Source: Bugula neritina (Eukaryota > Bryozoa > Gymnolaemata > Cheilostomatida > Bugulidae). Taken from it: a stretch of DNA of 64,000 bases. This document shows positions 51,945-63,842 of this stretch, piece after piece. The translations under genes were made by a program, and so were the position numbers. A model generated the notes under the pieces. The model did not search any database. It had not been told where the DNA came from and saw only the letters and a program-made list of their open reading frames with translations. The stretch covers positions 12,279,818-12,343,817 of the forward strand of contig OZ037772.1 in assembly GCA_964035545.1 (NCBI GenBank). Direction: 5' to 3'. Position 1 is the first letter of the stretch. Every line of letters begins with the position of its first letter.

Positions 51945-54900
51945 ATGGCGGAGACTGCAAAGAATGACGAATATTGCGGGTTCTGTCAATCTAATCTTGC
52001 CGGTTCGGAAGACATGAGAACTCTAAGCTGTTCCCACTCGCACTGCCTAGGGTGTATACTCCGTAACGTAGAGAAGGATGGGGTGATGAGGTGCCCCATA
52101 TGCAGGTATATTTACACTCGCAGAATTCAGACTATTTCAACACTTGGCAGAGTTTATTGCATTACTTGAGGATGAAACTAGTTGCTATTATTTGGGAAAA
52201 TATATGCAATCATCTGACAGCCCAAAGACTATAGAATTAAATCAGGGGAATTCTAAATAAAAAAGGGTATAATTCAAGTGTCAATGTGGTAACCAACTGA
52301 AACTAGTTAGTGGTTAGTAAGTTAATAGTAAGCCACATGGTGTATCTCTGCGCCACGTCACGTGTCACGTGTCTCGTGTCACATGTCACATGTCTACTTC
52401 TTTGGTTAGAGAGTCCACATTTGACGTAGAAGTACACAGTCTGCCTTCCTCTAAACCTCCAGATGCCTCTCTGATAAGCTGCAATATCTGCCTCAAAGAT
52501 AAACTAAAGTTCCAACCGGCTACGGTTTACTGTAAGCAGTGTGAAGTTAGGCTGTGTGCTGAACATTTGAAGGTGAGATTCCTGTTTATAGTAGATATTA
52601 CCAGAGTTGTCTTGCTGTGTGTGAACAGATGGTTGGAATTATTCTAAGACTTTATTTGTTGTTTGTTTGCTTGAATGATTTAATCAAAATATTACTTATA
52701 TTTATTTTAAAAAAATAATATAAATAAAAAATCACAAGTAAGCTTGCAATCTGGCTGATTATTATTTTAACTTTAATATTTATATATTCTAGTTTCATGA
52801 TGAGGAGCATCACGACCACCCTGTAGTCTCCATACCCCACTATAGACCTGAGGCTAGAAGTATGACTAAGTATGTTTTCTTTATTATTCATATATATACT
52901 GTGTATGTTATCATATATACTGTGTATATTATCATATATACTGTGTATGTTATCATATATACTGTGTATGTTATCATATATACTGTGTATGTTATCATAT
53001 ATACTGTGTATGTTATTATATATACTGTGTATGTTATCATATATACTGTGTATGTTATCATATATACTGTGTATGTTATCATATATACTGTGTATATTAT
53101 CATATATACTATGTATGTTATCATATATACTCTGTATGTTATCATATATATACTGTGTATGTTATCATATATACTGTGTATACTATCATATATACTGAGT
53201 ATGTTATCACATATATACTGCATATGTTATCATATATACTGTATATTATCATATATACTGTGTATATTATCATATATACTGTGTATGTTATCATATATAC
53301 TGTATGTTATCATATATAATGTGTATGTTATCATATATACTGTGTATGTTATCATATATACTGTGTATGTTATCATAATATATACTGTGTATGTCATCTT
53401 ATATAATAGATACATACGTTATCACATATACTGCATATGTTAGCGTATATTATACTGTGCATGTTGTTATTATAGTAACCAAACAAATTAATTGTAGCTG
53501 CACAGTTAGTTTAAGGTCATTACTTTCCAGATGCAGGCACTGCTTTATGTTATATATAAACGGTTTCCAGGGGATAGCTCGAACAGTTTTTGTCTCACAT
53601 TAACAAATTTTACATGAAAAGATAGCTCTTGCATTCCTCTTTCATATACTTTTTTAATTTTTCAATAAAAAATTTTCTGAGAAAGTTGTTGCATAATAAG
53701 TAAAATTTTACACCCTCCATGTTCTACTGCTGTAGCACAGGGGATTCATTTTATAAAGTCTAAAAGTTAAACTTGACATTCCTTAATATGTTTTCTCTAA
53801 TATACTTTCTTTGTTTTTTGAAATTCTGTTTATGCTCTTCACAATTTGGTAAAAACATACACCATTTTGCAAGTTTCACTGCAATTATCTAAATTCTTCA
53901 TATGGTGGTTCTAGCTACGCTCCTGTGACTAATTATAACATTCCTAGTACGTTTGCCGCTCTGCGCTATCACAATAACATATAGTACCCTCTCGCACAAA
54001 TTGGCAATCTATTGGATTTCTGCCAATATAATGTTCCCTGTTTTACATTAGCACTTAGCTGAATCATCTCACTATGTTACAATCTATTGACAATGCCTCA
54101 GCACAACATAATTCTTTGTTTGTTTGGCAGAGTTAATTTCAGCTAAATCACTTCACTTTGCAGTCTTGTCAGTAAAGGTCTGTCTATAGTGCAGCAGTTG
54201 TACTTCCAGTTTCTCTAATTCACATATGATTATTTTAAGTACATTGTATTCTATAAGATCAATTTAAAGTTTAGCCCAGTGTTCAGTAGCTAAGTATTAT
54301 GCATGTATGTTGTCTTACTGTTGAACAAAAGTTAAAAAAAAACTTTACAATTATAGCCATATTTATTATACATGCGTAGGATTTGCATAAATTGACAAAA
54401 AAAAATGCAGCATAATAGGATTGAACCATGACCAACCAGCTTCTCGCTGACGCCTTTAACCTCTAGACCACGCAGTCACCGTTAATAAATTGTCAACTAT
54501 ATGAGTAACTATGAGTACATAAATATTTTGCGCGCAAATGGGTTATAATTATTAGGCTGTCAATTCATGTTGATAGCAGTCAACTGTTGCAATAGTCTCG
54601 GGTTACTAGCAAAGCTAATGGTTTTGAACAAATAACCCAAAAGTTTAAAAATAAGTAGCTTGCGTATTACTAGCTACAAAAACAGGTCTGAAATAGACTG
54701 GTAAAGCAAGCTCTTATTGTAGAGTTTGCAGATGTGCTCTAAAATAAAACTCAAACTGTATGCTATTACATAAGTATTTGTATGCGAGAGATATAAATGG
54801 ACATTACTGAGTTTCTGGAAAACAACATACTTGAAGTTAACTTTGACAATGGTGTTTTCTTTTCATCATAGCTAGCCTATAGCATAAATCTCTAATCATA

Positions 54901-56809
54901 TGAATCTTTATGAAGCCCACAGCTCATGTAAGGGTGGCAATGTAATTTGAAACGAACAATTATGTTGCTGCATTGTGTCTAAGGTATATTAGAGAGCAGA
55001 ATTTGGTTTTACTAGCCTACCCCAACGGCATTCTACAATGCAGCTTATATGCTGGCAGTTGTAATAAGTACAGCCGATAGCAAGGTTACTATCACTGCTA
55101 GCTCTGTGCAGTATGTAACCTCTTGAATAATTGCGCCAATTTTAAACTCTTGGAAGTTGGCCAAGTTATCATATCGCAGCCAGCCACCGGAAACAAAGCT
55201 TCAGAGCTATTCATATAATATTATACTGATGCACTTGGTAGCAGAGTGGCTAATCTAATATAGTTCATAGTTCAACACCCTTTACTTTGGGAATACAGCC
55301 TCTTTTTTTAGGTTTACCTTACAAAGCATGAACATATCTAAACTGATATTCTGATAATTTAGAGGTACATTTTGAAAACTAGGTTAATTGCACTTGTTTG
55401 CACAACAACAATAATAAAATAGATATTATGCAGTATAATAAAAACACACATAATACTATATAATATATTATAATGATAATAATATAATATTATAAGTACC
55501 ATTACTGCATTTTATAAATCACATGGTTGCCAAAAAAATGTATCACAAATTTTGTAATTATACATCAAAAATAGAACTATAGCTAGGCAGCAGGTTAGAA
55601 TAGAGTAAATTTTTAAAACATGAAATCATGATTTGACTATTGTTTTATTTAGGCCAACCAACCTAGGAGTACAAGATTGGGTTTTAGCTGACAGTTTATA
55701 ACATTTAGCTTTTGAGCCAGCAGCACTGGCACTTGTGAAGTATAGGCAAAGTTAGTGAAGCGAGACTAACAAGCACTCAAATACAAGGCATATTGAGACA
55801 CAATAACAAGTCAGGAGCGTATAAATTGAAAAGAATGTGGAAGGGGGACTTTGTTTTTCAACAAGCTATAACTTAAACATGAATTGGCTTTTGAAAAAAA
55901 TAAAAAAGTATATTGGAGAACATAAGTTTCTTTATCTTTTCATATTTTTTTTGTTCCTGTGACATTCAACCTGTTCGAGCTATCAGTGGAACATTGTTCA
56001 TATAGAACATAAAGCACCTGGCAAAGAGCCAGAAAATGAAAAGTGTGACCTTAAACTAACTGTGTGTATTATATTTGTTTATTTATTAATTAGTTTGTGA
56101 TGTCACTATAGTAGTTCGTCAGTACAATGCTATAGAGTATAGTGCATTCTAATAGAAATAAACAATATATAATAACTACAAAATAATCTGTTGATACACT
56201 CTTGTAAAATCTTTGAAGTAAGCAACCGAAAACTGGTAAAAGTAACTTGCTTTTAACTTTGCAGTATTTAAAATCGAATAAGAATAAATGTTTTTGTTTA
56301 TTTTTTAATTTAATAAAGTGATAATAAATTTTAAAATTTTGCTGTAATATTATTAGCATGACATATAGTATTTAGATTATAGTGTTATGTATTATTATAC
56401 TTCATAGTCGGTGAATATTCAAATGTATGTCTTTCTGATATGTCATCATCTATAATGTATTTTCTTACGTATGTTTTCAAAGTTGTGTTTGATACATATG
56501 CATACATATTATATATTATACATTTATATACAATATATCATATATAGAATATATAATGCAAAACATATAATATATATATTTATGTATATATTATAAAAAA
56601 ATATAACACAGTATATAGAATATCAAATACAGTACACAATTACACTATTCCCAAGCAATGATAAGTTTATAATAAAGTCACAGTCAACTTTTACTAGAAG
56701 TTGCTTTCTTCTTTCAGATAAGGCAGTGAAGCCAAACGCCTCAACAGAATCTCTCCCCCCCCCCCCCCCCCCCCCCCGGCCCCCCCCAAAGAACTACTTC
56801 CACATATGA
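51945..56809 (+). CDS. Truncated second TRIM-like gene: RING and one B-box, tentative Pro-rich end
   Basis: Tandem copy of the gene at 46433. Exons 51945-52105 (161 bases, the same length as its paralogue) and 52410-52572 are secure, and 52793 starts the third. The RING keeps all ligands at the same positions (C11, C14, C29, H31, C34, C37, C50, C53); the B-box keeps ISCNIC, YCKQC, RLCAEH and FHDEEHHDH. Where the paralogue continues into B-box 2, this exon breaks off after YRPEARSM and a 21-bp minisatellite begins; coiled coil and propeller are missing. A tentative last exon at 56718-56809, reached from a donor after 52859, keeps phase and would give 160 residues ending in a proline run encoded by poly-C and then KNYFHI. 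A different donor (after 52868) would end the protein at once. AATAAA at 57093-57098 supports a transcript end here. It may be a pseudogene. Confidence 0.6.
52898..53440. repeat. 21-bp minisatellite, about 25 copies, next to a TRIM-like exon end
   Basis: Unit tatatactgtgtatgttatca. It starts about 35 bases after the exon end. The exon-intron sequence actaagtatgttttc matches the unit's actgtgtatgttatc at 12 of 15 positions. Confidence 0.92.
54406..54480 (-). ncRNA. tRNA-like sequence with Pol III boxes and terminator (SINE head or tRNA pseudogene)
   Basis: On the minus strand the sequence carries box A tggtctagagg and box B ggttcaatcc (fitting GTTCRANNC), and is followed at once by a run of nine T, a Pol III stop. 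The anticodon arm does not fold as a standard 5-bp stem with 7-base loop, and the acceptor ends do not pair well, so a functional tRNA is unlikely. Confidence 0.5.
55240..55288 (+). repeat. Degraded tRNA-like element
   Basis: tagcagagtgg fits box A and gttcaacac, about 30 bases later, fits box B. The spacing is short and no cloverleaf can be drawn. Probably an old SINE head. Confidence 0.3.
56755..56787. repeat. Poly-C tract interrupted by GG
   Basis: 23 C, then GG, then 8 C. It would encode the proline run of the tentative last exon of the second TRIM-like gene. Homopolymer length of this kind is error-prone in assemblies, so the downstream frame is uncertain. Confidence 0.9.
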
Positions 56810-57092
56810 ATAGACAGTTGAGCTACACTGTATAGAGATGCTGTCTCTTTCACAGAACCAACTTAGAAGGTCATGACTGTTGAGAGGCACACTATTGTTA
56901 CTATTACATAAATATATTATACAATGTTATTATTATTTGTTATTTACATAATTACATGTAAAGTTCTCTCTGGTATTATATTTCAGATGTACTTTGTTTG
57001 CTTTGTCCTGTTTCAAACTTCTATAGCAGAATTTTGCTTCATTATTTTAATTGCTCATGTTTTGTGTTCCACTTTGTAATATGTAGATAATG

Positions 57093-57098
57093 AATAAA
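57093..57098 (+). terminator. Poly(A) signal AATAAA
   Basis: atgaataaagatatg, 284 bases after the TGA at 56807-56809; the likely 3' end signal of the second TRIM-like transcription unit. Confidence 0.45.
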
Positions 57099-57389
57099 GA
57101 TATGTTGAGTAAATAATATATAAATAAAAATATTCTTGTAGCTATGACATGAAAACTGCTTTAGAAATTGTCCCCTTTGCAGCAGGCTAAGTCTGAGATA
57201 TATTTTGTATTGCTTATTCTCTCTAATGAGGTTTATATGAAGTTCTTATACGATCACCAGAGTGTCAAGTTGTAAGGGGGCCCCTCCCCCTTCCTTTTTC
57301 AGGGTTTATATATGCAATCACCATAGCGCAGCTACACTAGCTATAGATTGCATGGCTAGTATAGTAACTCCAGATAACACAATAGCGTA

Positions 57390-57487
57390 GGCTGGTGGGC
57401 CGGTGGGCTGGCGGGCTGGCGGGCTGGCGGGCTGGCGGGCTGGCGGGCTGGCGGGCTGGCGGGCTGGCGGGCTGGTAGGCTGGTAGG
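57390..57487. repeat. 8-bp G-rich array (ggctggcg), about 11 copies, between direct repeats
   Basis: Pure gggctggc units form a GC-rich island in AT-rich DNA. Both sides carry the direct repeat gtaactccagataacacaat (57364 and 57488), so the array sits inside a local duplication. Confidence 0.9.
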
Positions 57488-57558
57488 GTAACTCCAGATA
57501 ACACAATAGCTTAGGCTGATAGGCTATTATTAGAAGCTCGGTTCCTAATGTGCCGTAT

Positions 57559-57744
57559 AGCAGTCACTATCTTTATGAGAACCTCTAAGAGAAAAGGTTT
57601 TAATATATAAGTACTTTATTTATATTGTGGCACAGGAACAATCATGACTGAAAACCCTTCCTAACAACACCAACAGCCTCTACTGAGACTCAACCACTGA
57701 CCTTGTGTTTACCAAGTCAATACTCTAACTCCTAACTGCTTCTT
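57559..57744 (-). repeat. tRNA-derived SINE copy
   Basis: On the minus strand: tRNA-like head (gcagttaggagttagagtat), ggtaaacacaaggtcagtgg, ggtgttgttaggaaggg, catgattgttcctgtgcca, and tail agatagtgactg. Same order as at 44631-44820 and 48473-48655. Confidence 0.8.
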
Positions 57745-58610
57745 ATATGAGGAATGCACAAACAAAATGTTGCTCTGCAGCATAGGGAATACTATAGCTG
57801 CTAGCTGCAAGCCTAATGGTGTCAGAGGTGATATTACAAACTGTTACAAAGCCGGTGTTTCAATATTATTATATTATATTATATGTATTGAATACTGACA
57901 CTTTTATACTGTATTCGTTTTACTGTTACATACGTTTTTTTATTATTATTCTATATTAAAGCATGTTTATAGCTCAAAAGCTTTACTAAAGCTTTTGGTT
58001 GAAGCCTCTCAGAAAACTCCCCCAAACCTGAGATCAGAGACGCTCTAGCTTGTAGACTTGGCTACTAATACACCTACGCGTGGGTAAACTTAACCCTACA
58101 ATTCTAATTTGCAGAATTAAATTAACTATAATTCGAAATTAGAAGGGGAACACTTTACCTGCCTGATGAGAATTCAGTTATTTATTACCTGATACACTGA
58201 TATGGTGGTGTAACAGCTAGGTTGATGGCTTGAAGATGCAATACTGGCAGACATTACAGAATGCCATTGTTTAAATGTTGTTGTTAAATCTAAGTGTGTT
58301 ATCATTCTAGTGGCACCAAAGTTGAGAATACAGACAATACATAAATTCAACATTGGCCCTTGAGGGTAGTAATAACACTTAGAAGCAACTGATAAGAATA
58401 TTTGAGTAGCTAGGAAAGTCTTATATGGAGGTGATAAAACAGTATCATGTATTGATTCCATTGGTTAGTTTATTCCATAGCTATACACTTATCTCATGTT
58501 TACCGTAGCCACCAACCTAGTTATTATAATTACAGGTTGCGAGGTACTGAAAGGGCGAGAGTTAGTAAGTCTACTATAATAAACAGTCTACAGTATATGA
58601 AGTAGAGAAG

Positions 58611-61157
58611 ATGTCAGTTGAGAAGGTTTGGGAAAAGCTAAAAGACTACATTATAGAAGGTGATGTGGATAAGTTCAAAGATACACTGACTTCTCTGTCT
58701 GCTGAGGATAGATTGGAAGTACTTTGTATGCAGAATTTCATTTCCTACCAAGGTAAAACAGTCATCAGTACTACAGTAATGCATATAGCAGCAGAAGGAG
58801 GTCATACAGAGACAGTGAAATGTATTCTAGACTCTGTACCAGCAGCTGACCTGTACAAACTACTCACTATACAGGATAGAAATGATAAGTCAGCTGTACA
58901 CAGAGCAGCAGAAAGAGGTCATACAGAGACAGTGAAATGTATTCTAGACTCTGTACCAGCAGCTGACCTGTACAAACTACTCACTATACAGGATAGAAAT
59001 GATAAGTCAGCTGTACACAGAGCAGCAGAAGGAGGTCATGCAGAGACAGTGAAATGTATTCTAGACTCTGTACCAGCAACTGACTTGTACAAACTACTCA
59101 GTATACAGAAAAGGTTTGGTGATACAGCTGTACACAGTGCAGCAGAAAGAGGTCATACAGAGACAGTGAAATGTATTCTAGACTCTCTACCAGCAACTGA
59201 CTTGTACAAACTACTCAGTATACAGAAAAGGTTTGGTGATACAGCTGTACAGAGAGCAGCAGAAGGAGGTCATACAGAGACAGTGAAATGTATTCTAGAC
59301 TGTGTACCAGCAGCTGATTTGTACAAACTACTCAGTATACAGAATAGAAGTGGTGATACAGCTGTACACAGTGCAGCAGAAGTAGTTCATACAGAGACAG
59401 TGAAATGTATTCTAGACTGTGTACCAGCAACTGACTTGTACAAACTACTCAGTACACAGAATGAATATGGTAATACAGCTGTACACAGAGCAGCAGAAGG
59501 AGGTCATTCAGAGACAGTGAAATGTAGTCTAGACTCTGTACCAACAGCTGACTTGTATAAACTACTCAGTATACAGAATCACTCTGGTTATACAGCTGTA
59601 CACAGAGCAACAGAAGAAGGTCATACAGAGACAGTAAAATGTATTCTATACTCTGTACCAGCAGCTGACTTGTACAAACTACTCAATATAAAGAATAAAG
59701 ATGGTAATACAGCTGTACACAGAGCAGCAGAAGGAGGTCATACAGAGACAGTGAAATGTATTCTAGACTCTGTACCAGCAGCTGACTTGTACAATCTACT
59801 CAGTATACAGAGTAGAAGTGGTAATACAGCTGTACACATGAGTGCAGCAGAAAGAGGTCATACAGAGACAGTGAAATGTATTCTGGACTCTGTACCAGCA
59901 GCTGACTTGTATAAACTACTCAGTATACGGAATCACCCTGGTTATACAGCTGTACACAGAGCAACAGAAAGAGGTCATACAGAGACAGTGAAATGTATTC
60001 TAGACTCTGTACCAGCAGCTGACTTGTACAATCTACTCAGTATACAGAGTAGAAGTGGTAATACAGCTGTACAAAGAGCAACAGAAAGAGGTCATACAGA
60101 GACAGTGAAATGTATTCTAGACTGTGTACCAGCAGCTGACTTGTACAATCTACTCAGTATACAGAGTAGAAGTGGTAATACAGCTGTACACAGTGCAGCA
60201 GAAAGAGGTCATACAGAGACAGTGAAATGTATTCTAGACTGTGTACCAGCAACTGACTTGTACAAACTACTCAGTACACAGAATGAATATGGTTATACAG
60301 CTGTACACAGAGCAGCAGAAGGAGGTCATACAGAGACAGTGAAATGTTATATTCTGGACTCTGTACCAGCAGCTGACTTGTATAAACTACTCAGTATACA
60401 GAATCACTCTGGTTATACAGCTGTACACAGTGCAGCAGAAAGAGGTCATACAGAGACAGTGAAATATATTCTAGACTCTGTACCAGCAGCTGACTTGTAC
60501 AAACTACTCAGTATACAGGGTAGAAATGGTTATACAGCTGTACACAGTGCAGCAGAAAGAGGTCATACAGAGACAGTGAAATGTTATATTCTGGACTCTG
60601 TACCAGCAGCTGACTTGTATAAACTACTCAGTATACAGAATCACTCTGGTTATACAGCTGTACACAGTGCAGCAGAAAGAGGTCATACAGAGACAGTGAA
60701 ATGTATTCTAGACTCTGTACCAGCAACTGATTTAATTGATTTGCTCACTCTGCAGAATAATGCTGGTGAAACAGTTATACATATAATCACATTTAATGGT
60801 CATTCAAAACTAATAAAAAGCATAGTTGAAAGAATGTCAGCAGATGAAATGGGAAAGCTTTTCAGCACAAGAAAAAGTGCATCTCATCCATATGCAACCA
60901 GAGAGCTCATCCCCTTTGAAGGTAAGATAGCCATAAGTTCTAAACTAGCAGCTGTTGTTTTAGAGATAAACCTGCACTAGTGTCTGTTATTTAGTGATTT
61001 TTACACTCTATCAGGTTTTGCTTCAGTGGTATATCTAGATATCAATATTTCTTTAATATTTAAGATTTTTGACAATAGTGAAGAGGACAGGAAACAGCTT
61101 TCAAAAATATTCTTGGAATATTTTATTTTAAGCGTTACCAAACATGATAATAAAATG

Positions 61158-61250
<93 letters not shown>

Positions 61251-63842
61251 TATTGATAATTTGTATATTTTATTTGAATTTCGATGGTTGTATAAACAAA
61301 GTAATATATCACAGCAAAATGGCGGGTTATAAAGAGCTTTGTAAATTTAAAGTAAAATCTCTTTTCAAAAGATGAAAGAGTCCAAAGCTTATAGCAGCCT
61401 ACAAAAAAATATTTTCCTAAACTATGCAACATTATTATCTAATTTGAATTATAGAAATACTCGTTCATAATATGTGAAGCAATTGACTCAATTAAGGAGC
61501 TTTTTAAAAAACAGAGTAAAAGCTATTTATATTCAGTCTGAATCTGTTTTAAAGCCAAAAAATAAAAGCCTTCGGATTGGTCTTGGTCTTCCTGCAAAGC
61601 AAATAAATTAAGACAGGACTTTGCTTTCTTATAACTATAGTCTCATCTCATTGTAAAGTTGAATATCAATGGTTGCTTCTGAAAGAAATACTTTAAACTT
61701 TTTGTTCTATACTGCTTTACATGTTTTCATAAAAAACCCTTTGATTGTGTGCAGACATCAATTGCAGAGTTTGCAAAACTTGCATCAGTTACATATACAT
61801 AACTAGATATGCTAGCCAATGCAAACAAAAACATAACAATTTCTGCTTTGTGGAGTTGTTGTACCTCACACTATTCTTGAATATTAGAAGCGCAGGCCTC
61901 GAAGTTGAGGCATGATTTGGGTTTTCAAAATGCTGCCACAGCAGACAGCATTACTGGACCAAAAGAAGGACAAAGAAGTTCTGCTAAGTTTTCTAATAAA
62001 AGTATGATTTTTAACATTTCTATTTCTACTGTAGCCTAGCTATTGCTATAAGCTTAATTATTAACTTTACATGGGTGTTACTCCTCTAGCACTCGCATCC
62101 TCCACTATCTGTTGTCAAATTTTATATTTTATGTTGTGAGTATCTTTACAAAAATATAATCGCCATTCCAAGATTTTCTTACCTGACCTTACTCTCTAAC
62201 CAGAAGGACAACAAAATAACATATTTTTTACAGAGAAACCAGCTCTCAGCATAGCTGACTCTGGATTTGGAAGTCATGCCACAGCAAGCAGCATCACTGG
62301 AATAGAAGAACAAGGAAGAATAGAAGATGTTAGGGTTTCTAATGAAAGTATGATGCACCAAGTTTATATTTCAGCTGTCAGATTATCTTTACGGTTCAAC
62401 GATACTTTTGTTATTTTTATGCATGTGTGCTCCTCTCTTGTACTGACACTATCTATTATGTCATCCTTGCATATTTGATGTTTTAAATATTATTATTGTT
62501 ATAGATTGGCAAACCAACTTTAAAAAAAAGACATTTCTAAGGTCTTTTTCTAATATTTTGTTAATTTCCACAAATCAATTTTTACAGTGAAGCTGCTTAG
62601 TCTTAGCTCATCCGACTCTGAATATGAAACAACAGACTGGGAGACTTTACCAGAAATACAAGGAATAAGCATGGCATCACTTCTTGATGAAAGTATGATT
62701 TACCAAGCTTCTAATTTAATGTTTTGTTGCTATCTCCACATGCATGCAGTGTTGTTCTCTTTTGAACTGACATTGTCCAGCTATCTGTTCTCATTATTGC
62801 ATATTTAATGTTTTAAATATTGTAGTCTGCTAAATTTCCTAGCTTTTATCAAATTTTGCATTTCTAAAATTTCATTAACTAATTTTTTAGCTTTTCACAA
62901 GTTTCTTTTCAACTAGGAGGACATTATTCCCCAATGCAATATACAACTTCCTATAGTCCTTTTGCAAGCTAAAGTCTTTATATCTTATTATTCGTGGTTT
63001 TCTGTTGATTGTTTTCACTTCGTTGCATATATAGCTGTTCTGACAGTGACCGCTAAACATACACGCAGTAGTAACAACTGCAATATTTAAATGGTTTAAC
63101 TTCCTTAGATAGTATAATTGGTTTCTATTACATAAATCAGACGAAATTCCCAATGGTGTAGACAGTAAATATATATGCAAGCTTCTCCAAATTTCTTTTA
63201 ATAAAAATGATTACCAGAGCTATTATATATTATATGGCTGTTGGCTATTTTGTGGCTTTATATCAAATTTGTTTACTGAATTTTTTGGCTAAAGAGCTGT
63301 GACTAATGAACTTCGTTTTAATGCTGACACTTTCACAATTATTGCTTTTCTACTCAATCAACTCTGTTAATCATTTTTTGCACCTGTTTTTAATGCTTGA
63401 AGCAGTTTAATTTAAAAAAATTAGCAATTTTGTTGTTGTCAATGCTTACCTTCAAAAGTTCATTAAAAGTAAATACTTTATCTATTTGTAGCTAAGTTTA
63501 TATATAAGATAAAGTAGCTATATCACATACAGCTCTGATTTTATAAGTAGAACAAAATATTGAATTCTTCAGTAATAAAAATACAAAACAAAGGACAATT
63601 TACTATAATTATGTATTGTATCATGTATGAGCTTGGACTAATTCCTATTTTCTATTTCAATTTTTTATTGTAGTAAATACTAAACTAAGTGCTAATATAA
63701 TGGCAGCTATTGAAACTTAAGCTATATAATGCTAACTTTCTTACAGAATCGGATATAACTGCACCAGCTGACACTGTAACTCAGAACACTGCTGCAGCTG
63801 ATGAAATGGAAGAAAAGTCCATGAGTTTACTAGATAGCAGTG
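58611..63842 (+). CDS. Ankyrin-repeat protein with 39-residue repeats, 3' end beyond the window
   Basis: Exon 1 (58611-60921, start ATGTCAGTTG) encodes a short helical N-terminus (MSVEKVWEKLKDYIIEGDVD) and about 17 tandem ankyrin repeats of 39 residues, six longer than canonical. The consensus contains GNTAVHRAAEGGHTETVKCI followed by LDSVPAADLYKLLSIQ. Most copies are nearly identical even at DNA level; a few carry single-residue insertions (KCYILD, HMSAAE), none breaks the frame. A divergent last repeat (GETVIHIITFNGHSKLIKS) caps the array. The donor gaag|gtaaga at 60921 leads to exons 61888-62001, 62234-62347, 62588-62692 and 63747-63842, all phase 1-1, of low-complexity acidic/Ser-rich sequence. 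The gene continues past the window. If exon 1 is read through, translation stops at 60980. Function unknown; such arrays usually bind proteins. Confidence 0.85.
61159..61246. repeat. (TA)n microsatellite, about 44 units
   Basis: Uninterrupted ta repeats in ankyrin gene intron 1; able to extrude a cruciform and likely length-variable. Confidence 0.95.
61888..62850 (+). repeat. Three tandem exon-intron modules of the ankyrin gene tail
   Basis: Exons at 61888, 62234 and 62588 are spaced 346 and 354 bases apart. The first two are both 114 bases and align throughout (ITGPKEGQRS against ITGIEEQGRI). All three donors read aa(a)a|gtatgat. The following introns share blocks such as gcatatttgatgttttaaat and gcatatttaatgttttaaat. 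The region downstream of exon 5 (after 63842) carries a similar block (tactgacattcttcagc). Confidence 0.85.

Larger units (their letters stand above)
52860..56717. other. Intron or decayed 3' part of the second TRIM-like gene
   Basis: Apart from the minisatellite at 52898-53440 and tRNA-like elements at 54406-54480 and about 55240-55288, these 3.9 kb show no exon. I searched for equivalents of the paralogue's coiled-coil and propeller exons and did not recognise any, so they appear deleted rather than decayed in place. AT-rich tracts lie at 55430-55500 and 56500-56620. Confidence 0.5.
56810..58610. other. Spacer between the second TRIM-like gene and the ankyrin gene
   Basis: Holds AATAAA at 57093-57098, an 8-bp G-rich array (57390-57487), a SINE copy (57559-57744) and the 5' flank of the ankyrin gene. 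The sequence ataattacag at 58526-58535 could be a 5' UTR acceptor. No coding exon. Confidence 0.55.

Noticed and set aside
52862-53443. 193-codon frame of repeated YTVYVII, with antisense partners
   Set aside because: Translation of the 21-bp minisatellite; no start context or homologue.
57318-57506. Frame encoding repeated PPARQPAS
   Set aside because: Translation of the octamer array; a repeat artefact.
61001-61432. 143-codon minus-strand frame with poly Tyr-Ile
   Set aside because: Produced by the (TA)n microsatellite.
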